The notes under the pieces: model-generated
The model's input: the letters and a program-made list of their open reading frames with translations, nothing else
What the model was told of the DNA's origin: nothing
The model's database searches: none
NCBI GenBank assembly: GCA_024276455.1
Contig: JAJRXE010000184.1
Coordinates: 1 to 11,134, forward strand
Direction of reading: 5' to 3'
Origin: Calditrichota bacterium
GTDB taxonomy: Bacteria; Calditrichota; Calditrichia; RBG-13-44-9
Length of the DNA stretch: 11,134 nt
Program-made: the position numbers and the translations under genes
Part shown: positions 6,765 through 11,134 of the stretch, in pieces
How positions within the stretch are numbered: position 1 is the stretch's first letter
How the letters are laid out: each line of letters starts with the position of its first letter

Positions 6765-9431
6765 TCATTTCATTAAAATCATTTTGTATGATTGATCCAC
6801 CGATTCCCCTTTCATGCGGACGAAGTAAATTCCGGAAGGTTGCAGTTGGCCATTGTTGTTCGTACCATCCCAGAGGATTTCATGGATTCCCGCTTCAACA
6901 GGCCCTTGATGGAGTTGCCGCACAACCCTACCAAGATTGTCATAAACAACCAGGCTTATTTCCGCTCTTCGTCCGGGCATTTCCGGTATTTCAAATCGGA
7001 TGTGGGTTACCGGATTAAAGGGATTAGGATAATTCGGGAATAAACGGAACTGTTTCGCCAGAATCTGAGGCGTCGCATTGACTTCCCCAAGCAACTTCCG
7101 TTTACCGTTTACATCCACATCATATAATCGGTAATGGTAGGTTACCCCATTGGTGACGTTTTCATCCACATATTCATAAGTTATTGGACGGGTCGAATTT
7201 CCCTGCCCTTCCAGATTTTTATTCGTCCGGTAGGAAGCAATTTCGCTAAAATCGCCATCGTTTTGAGTTGCTCTTTCAATAATAAAACCAACATTGTTAA
7301 TTTCCGATTGAGTTTGCCAGACTAATTTGACCATTCCTTCCCGACTAATGGCTTTAAAGAAGGTCAGTTGTACGGGTAAAGGATTGTCCGAACTTTGCGA
7401 GGCAATTCCAAATTCACCCAGTACGGTTAATCCGGCCGCATACAGGGTATTTCCCATGCGGGAAGTATTTAAAGGAATCCAGGGCGAACTATCGTTATCC
7501 CGGCGAACAATTACCAGTCGATCGGGATTAGAGATACCGCTAATTCCGGTGAAGTCTAAATAAATGGTGGCGACGAAATTGCCGGTTAAACCGCTTTCAG
7601 AAACTGACCAGTAACGATCGGGACTCACCACATTGGGCACAACCGCACTCCCATCAGGGGCGGTGGCGGTGTCTCCCGAGAAAGTACTGTTGGGTGGTTC
7701 AGCGTTAAAACGCGTCACCGCAACACTTCCACCGTCCGAATCGGTATTATTGGTAAATTCTACTGCCGCCCCGGTGTTACCAAATAAATAGAAAAAATTT
7801 TGCTGAGGAATAACGCTTTGACTAACAGACAAATCACCTTCTTTAAACACCATGAATTTATCGCGAGGTAAATCGGTGTAAATATTAACTCGGCCAGACG
7901 TCCATTCTACTCGCAAACTGTCAATTTGAGAAGCCGTTCCCAGTCCAAAATGGGCCCGGTAACTGTTATGACTGCCCCCGCCGGTTTGGGCTGAAATTTC
8001 GCGTACCTGTAAGGTAACCCCATTCTGTTCCGGGATATCGGCCACAACCTTCACTTTTGATCCCAGCGCCATGCTATTCGAGGGTAAAACGCCCCGGCAG
8101 GTGATATTCACAAAGTGATTGCCATTGCCTTTGTTCATAAACAGAAGCGGTTTTCCCAACCGTGCAACGGCCAAATCCAGGAATCCATCGTTATTTACAT
8201 CGGCCCAGGCTGTTCCACGACCATCTCCCTTGCGCGAGCCATCGCCCGGGTCCAGCTGGACGACCACACTCGTTACACTGTTAAAAGAATATCCACCGGT
8301 CGCCCCCAGATTTTCATATAAATAACTATATCCTGTGGCATATTCGGTTTTATTGGTGACATAAAGGTCCAGATCGCCATCATTATCGTAATCTCCCCAG
8401 GCACTTCCCTGAGAGGAACTTACATCGGTGGCAATCGGACCGATTCCACTCGTCAGACGCTCGAAATCATCCACCGTGGGAGTACTTTTATTCTTGTACA
8501 AATAATTTTTTCCCCCCGCAAACCCATCGATAATGTTTGAAAGAAAGAGGTCAATTTTACCATCATTATTGTAATCTCCCCAGCTCACTCCCATGGTAAA
8601 CGATTGAATCCCCGATTCCTGAAACAGAGTATCCAAAACAGAGACAAATTTTGTCCCATTCACATTTTTCCACAACCGGCTTTCATTTAAATAACCCGAA
8701 CCGTTGAAGATATCCGGGTAACCATCATTATTGTAGTCGCACCAGGCAAATCCGGCTCCAAACGTTTCGTAGGCGGGGTCGTCGCTAACAATTAAACCAA
8801 TTTCGCTGGTATCAAGTCTTACAAATGTCCCATTCCCTAAATTCTTATAGAAGTAATTAACTTCTTTGCCCGGGCCAGCCCCGATTTTGCCATGATCCAC
8901 AAACATGTCCGGATACCCATCGAGATTATAGTCGCCCCAACCGACATGCCGGGCATCCATGGTATCCGTCACAATCGGACCGACGAGATCGTCCCAGGTC
9001 TTATCAATAAATCCACCCGCCTGATCGTTTAAATAAAGAGTATTCCGAGGCCGGTGGGCCAGATATCCGGGCTGGGCCTCAGCAATGTAAAGATCGAAAT
9101 ACCCATCGTTATCATAATCCGCCCAGCTCACTCCCCCTGACGTCTTTACCGTATCCAATACCGGAAGACTCACTTTTTGCAACACCCCGGAATTATTTTT
9201 GAAAAGCAGATTGGTGTAGGAAAAACCGCCGGCGGAGTTGCCACGAGAAAGGAACAAATCCACCCATCCATCATTGTCATAGTCCGCCCAGCCCACGCCT
9301 TGCGTTTCCAGAGTATCGGCATCCAAAATAATGGGGGAATCAAAAGGGTCTTGAGCAAAAACAATATCAGGAAAGAATCCGAGAAAAGACACCCATCCAA
9401 AGACCAAAATCCATATTAGCAATATTTTCAT
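6765..9431 (-). CDS. secreted FG-GAP/VCBS propeller protein with ASPIC/UnbV domain and type IX sorting tail (paralog B)
   Basis: This 888-residue protein is a paralog of its downstream neighbour with the same domain order. A signal peptide covers roughly residues 1-26, ending VFA before Gln27. Seven DxDxDG repeats start at Trp 48, 103, 165, 230, 284, 345 and 409; the third (DYNLDGYPD) and seventh (DVNNDGFLD) depart from the DYDNDG consensus. The ASPIC/UnbV domain lies at about 453-526 (SAQTGGGSHN, RAHFGLG). The shared unnamed domain follows at 533-680 (FFYLFGNTGAAVEF, PDRYWSVSESGLTGNF), then an FnIII-like part (LPVQLTFF, INNVGFIIERA) and the tail with YPNPFNPVTHIRF and terminal KMILMK. It probably travels through the Sec and type IX routes to the surface or medium, and probably binds calcium and a glycan or protein ligand; the ligand is not evident. 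The ATG at 9431 has a near-perfect AAGGAGGT four bases upstream, so translation should be strong. No clear intrinsic terminator follows it, so readthrough into paralog A is possible. Confidence 0.88.
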   Translation of the reverse strand: MKILLIWILVFGWVSFLGFFPDIVFAQDPFDSPIILDADTLETQGVGWADYDNDGWVDLFLSRGNSAGGFSYTNLLFKNNSGVLQKVSLPVLDTVKTSGGVSWADYDNDGYFDLYIAEAQPGYLAHRPRNTLYLNDQAGGFIDKTWDDLVGPIVTDTMDARHVGWGDYNLDGYPDMFVDHGKIGAGPGKEVNYFYKNLGNGTFVRLDTSEIGLIVSDDPAYETFGAGFAWCDYNNDGYPDIFNGSGYLNESRLWKNVNGTKFVSVLDTLFQESGIQSFTMGVSWGDYNNDGKIDLFLSNIIDGFAGGKNYLYKNKSTPTVDDFERLTSGIGPIATDVSSSQGSAWGDYDNDGDLDLYVTNKTEYATGYSYLYENLGATGGYSFNSVTSVVVQLDPGDGSRKGDGRGTAWADVNNDGFLDLAVARLGKPLLFMNKGNGNHFVNITCRGVLPSNSMALGSKVKVVADIPEQNGVTLQVREISAQTGGGSHNSYRAHFGLGTASQIDSLRVEWTSGRVNIYTDLPRDKFMVFKEGDLSVSQSVIPQQNFFYLFGNTGAAVEFTNNTDSDGGSVAVTRFNAEPPNSTFSGDTATAPDGSAVVPNVVSPDRYWSVSESGLTGNFVATIYLDFTGISGISNPDRLVIVRRDNDSSPWIPLNTSRMGNTLYAAGLTVLGEFGIASQSSDNPLPVQLTFFKAISREGMVKLVWQTQSEINNVGFIIERATQNDGDFSEIASYRTNKNLEGQGNSTRPITYEYVDENVTNGVTYHYRLYDVDVNGKRKLLGEVNATPQILAKQFRLFPNYPNPFNPVTHIRFEIPEMPGRRAEISLVVYDNLGRVVRQLHQGPVEAGIHEILWDGTNNNGQLQPSGIYFVRMKGESVDQSYKMILMK

Positions 9432-9435
9432 CCTG

Positions 9436-9473
9436 ACCTCCTTGAACGATTATATTTCTTTTAGAAATAATCG
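9436..9473 (-). promoter_or_regulatory. strong Shine-Dalgarno with adjacent leader hairpin (paralog B)
   Basis: AAGGAGGT (9443-9436 on the - strand) lies four bases before the ATG and is the best ribosome-binding site in the window. Immediately upstream, CGATTATTTC (9473-9464) pairs with GAAATATAATCG (9458-9447) around a five-base loop with a two-base bulge. The hairpin ends three bases before the ribosome site and leaves it unpaired, so it could stabilise the mRNA 5' end or modulate initiation. No known riboswitch is recognised. The rest of the gap up to 9630 is AT-rich, and no convincing promoter boxes were found. Confidence 0.45.
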
Positions 9474-9630
9474 TAATCTTCCTTTGTCTCTTTTGCTTTT
9501 TTTGAAAAGTGAATAATTTCTTCAAACATAAAATCATATTCACTGTAAGTAAAAAAAATGTACATAATTCTTATTGACAGGAAGCACTTTTTCCAGGTTA
9601 ATTAAATAAAGATATTTGGCTTCATTCGAG

Positions 9631-9674
9631 AAAAATAAGCTGCTTAAGATGGTAATTTTAACCTTAAGCAGCTT
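9631..9674 (-). terminator. rho-independent terminator of the sucA-sucB operon
   Basis: AAGCTGCTTAAG and CTTAAGCAGCTT form a perfect 12-bp stem (9663-9674 with 9637-9648) around a 14-base loop, followed on the - strand by A and five T residues (9635-9631). It starts about 30 bp after the sucB stop and cleanly separates the TCA-cycle genes from paralog B downstream. Confidence 0.87.
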
Positions 9675-9703
9675 GGGGTGGTAAATCGAGATGAAAGTAA
9701 AAA

Positions 9704-10993
9704 TCAGACTTCCAAAACAAGGCGAGTGGGATCTTCCAATAGCTCTTTTACCCTGACCAAAAACAGCACCGATTCCCGTCCGTCGATGATTCGGTGATCG
9801 TAGGACAACGACAGATACATCATAGGACGAATCACCACCTGACCATCCACCGCGACCGGCCGTTCTTTGATGGTATGCATCCCCAGAATGGCGGACTGAG
9901 GCGGGTTAATAATAGGAGTGGAAAGTAACGAACCGAATACCCCGCCGTTAGTAATCGAAAACGTTCCTCCGGTCATTTCTTCAATGCTCAATTTTTTAGT
10001 GCGGGCTTTCTCGGCCAGTTGAGCCACCTGTGCCTCAATTTCCGCCAGGGAGAGCTGATCGGCATTGCGAATGACCGGCACCACCAATCCATGTGGGGTG
10101 GAAACGGCAATGGAAATGTCGCAATAATCATGATAAACAATTTCATCGCCGTCCACAAAAGCATTCACCACCGGAAATTCTTCTAATGCAATACAAACTG
10201 CTCGCACGAAAAAAGACATAAATCCAAGTTTTACCCCGTATTTTTGCTGAAACAGTTCTTTGTACTGCTTTCGTAAGCGAATAATGGCCGTCATATCCAC
10301 TTCATTAAAAGTGGTCAGCATGGCGGTGGTATTTTTTGACTCCACCAAACGCCGGGCAATGGTCTTTCGCAAGGTGGACATCTTTTCTCGACGCTCAACC
10401 CGTTCTCCCCGACGAGGAGCGGGGCTTGCCGGGACGGTGGGTTCCTTCTTCTCGGGAGCCTCAACCGACACCGCCGATTTTTCTTCCGCCACAGCGGACG
10501 CGGTTGTCTGGGCTTTCAGGGCATCTTCTTTAGTGATCTTTCCCCCGGGTCCCGTTCCTTTCACCTGCGAGGGCGAAATGCCTTTTTCTTCCAGGATTTT
10601 TGCTGCCACCGGGGAAATACGGGGTGTCTCGGCGGCTTCGGTTGAAGCGGCCTCCGTTCGGGGTACCTCCGTTTCGGAAGAAACCGCGGCCTCTTCAACC
10701 GGGGCCGGTTTCGCCGATGGAGTCTGTCCCTCTTCCACTAAAATCTCTGCAATGACATCGCCAACCTTCACCGTCTCGCCTTCGGGAACGAGAATTTTCA
10801 GCACACCGGACTTTTCCGCCGGAAGTTCCAGGGTAGCTTTTTCCGATTCTATTTCACAAACCGGTTCGTCAATTTCCACATAATCGCCATCGGATTTCAG
10901 CCAGGTACCGATGGTTGCTTCGGTAATCGATTCTCCCAGAGTGGGTATTTTTAATTCATATTTCTGGGGTGGACTGGTTTTTTTCGCCGTCAT
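9704..10993 (-). CDS. sucB: dihydrolipoyllysine-residue succinyltransferase (E2 of 2-oxoglutarate dehydrogenase)
   Basis: The E2 core of the cytoplasmic 2-oxoglutarate dehydrogenase complex transfers the succinyl group from lipoamide to CoA in the TCA cycle. The 429-residue protein has one lipoyl domain at about 12-87, with the lipoylated Lys52 in ESEKATLEL. An Ala/Pro/Glu-rich linker follows, then the E1/E3-binding domain at about 125-160 (RISPVAAKIL, GTGPGGKITKEDAL), a second linker, and the catalytic acyltransferase domain from about 203, which ends with the active-site SYDHRIIDG (His400, Asp404). DISIAVSTPHGLVVPVIRN is characteristic of succinyl E2 enzymes rather than PDH or branched-chain E2s, and the E1o-like tail immediately upstream agrees. 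Length and domain number are normal. The ATG at 10993 follows AGAGGAAG (11000-11007). It lies 59 bp after sucA and is probably cotranscribed with it. The E3 gene (lpd) is not next to it. Confidence 0.95.
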   Translation of the reverse strand: MTAKKTSPPQKYELKIPTLGESITEATIGTWLKSDGDYVEIDEPVCEIESEKATLELPAEKSGVLKILVPEGETVKVGDVIAEILVEEGQTPSAKPAPVEEAAVSSETEVPRTEAASTEAAETPRISPVAAKILEEKGISPSQVKGTGPGGKITKEDALKAQTTASAVAEEKSAVSVEAPEKKEPTVPASPAPRRGERVERREKMSTLRKTIARRLVESKNTTAMLTTFNEVDMTAIIRLRKQYKELFQQKYGVKLGFMSFFVRAVCIALEEFPVVNAFVDGDEIVYHDYCDISIAVSTPHGLVVPVIRNADQLSLAEIEAQVAQLAEKARTKKLSIEEMTGGTFSITNGGVFGSLLSTPIINPPQSAILGMHTIKERPVAVDGQVVIRPMMYLSLSYDHRIIDGRESVLFLVRVKELLEDPTRLVLEV

Positions 10994-11052
10994 ATTTTTC
11001 TTCCTCTATTTACTCACTCATTCAATGCAATAGCCTGAATCAACGGTTAACT

Positions 11053-11134
11053 TTACTTGATTTGAAATGCCTTTTCCAGCAATTCCTGCTGTTCTTTTAC
11101 ATGCTGGCGATAAAAACCGGTGGCGGGGGTGGCA
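11053..11134 (-). CDS. sucA: 2-oxoglutarate dehydrogenase E1 component, C-terminal 26 residues (partial)
   Basis: The - strand frame entering from the window edge reads ATPATGFYRQH, then a Glu/Gln/Lys-rich helix ending KAFQIK and a TAA stop at 11055-11053. The pattern of SPATG-like residues, an aromatic, HxxEQ and a terminal KAF is the usual end of bacterial SucA, the thiamine-diphosphate-dependent decarboxylase of the complex. Position directly before sucB supports the call. Only the tail is present, so no catalytic residue can be checked. Confidence 0.8.
   Translation of the reverse strand, partial: ATPATGFYRQHVKEQQELLEKAFQIK

Noticed and set aside
4007..9431. Short repeated DNA words such as TAATCGCCCCAGGC as a CRISPR or satellite array
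   Set aside because: They encode the WGDYDND calcium loops in frame, at intervals of about 155-195 bp, and vary at synonymous sites; they are protein repeats.
4007..9431. Paralogs A and B as one gene split by a frameshift or stop
   Set aside because: Each has its own signal peptide, complete domain set, sorting tail and ribosome site, so they are two whole genes.
9560..9602. + strand TTGACA (near 9574) followed by TTAATT-like sequence as a promoter
   Set aside because: The spacing is 18-19 bp to a poor -10, and no gene or terminator-bounded RNA follows on the + strand before the antisense side of sucB.
10260..10883. 207-codon open frame antisense to sucB
   Set aside because: It is a low-complexity Ser/Ala/Thr-rich translation produced by the opposite strand of the Ala/Pro/Glu-rich linkers and lipoyl region of sucB.

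Overview
The window looks like a chromosomal segment of a Gram-negative bacterium of the FCB (Fibrobacterota-Chlorobiota-Bacteroidota) lineage. Two large secreted proteins end in the PNPFNP-type tail that is typical of type IX secretion cargo, and there is a bacterial 2-oxoglutarate dehydrogenase operon. Such tails combined with FG-GAP and ASPIC/UnbV modules are common in Calditrichota, Ignavibacteriota and KSB1-type genomes. A candidate promoter here has E. coli-like -35/-10 boxes (TTGAAA, 17 bp, TATAAT) rather than the usual Bacteroidota -7 box, which fits a lineage outside core Bacteroidota. The phylum assignment is inference; no marker gene is present.

Layout from left to right: a possible 3' end of an upstream gene (1-42); an AT-rich, imperfectly palindromic intergenic repeat (43-190); a secreted S37-like serine peptidase on the + strand (210-1544); a 287-bp gap between convergent genes with a stem-loop; and a YtcJ-type amidohydrolase on the - strand (1832-3433). 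Next come a 573-bp AT-rich spacer (3434-4006) that ends in a clear terminator, and two paralogous - strand genes (4007-6601 and 6765-9431). Each paralog encodes a signal peptide, seven DxDxDG repeats (probably a seven-bladed calcium-binding propeller), an ASPIC/UnbV domain, a conserved beta-rich domain I cannot name, an FnIII-like domain and a type IX sorting tail. After another clear terminator (9631-9674) come sucB (9704-10993) and the last 26 codons of sucA (11053-11134), both on the - strand.

The genes form separate functional units. sucA-sucB are TCA-cycle housekeeping genes closed by their own terminator. The two propeller proteins are probably surface-attached or released cargo acting outside the cell. 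The downstream paralog appears to have its own promoter, so the pair need not be one operon. The peptidase (probably periplasmic or secreted) and the amidohydrolase (probably cytoplasmic) are convergent and show no evident shared pathway. No tRNA, rRNA, CRISPR array, transposase or phage gene is visible. I do not see an obviously new multi-gene system; the least explained element is the paralogous surface-protein pair and its shared unnamed domain.
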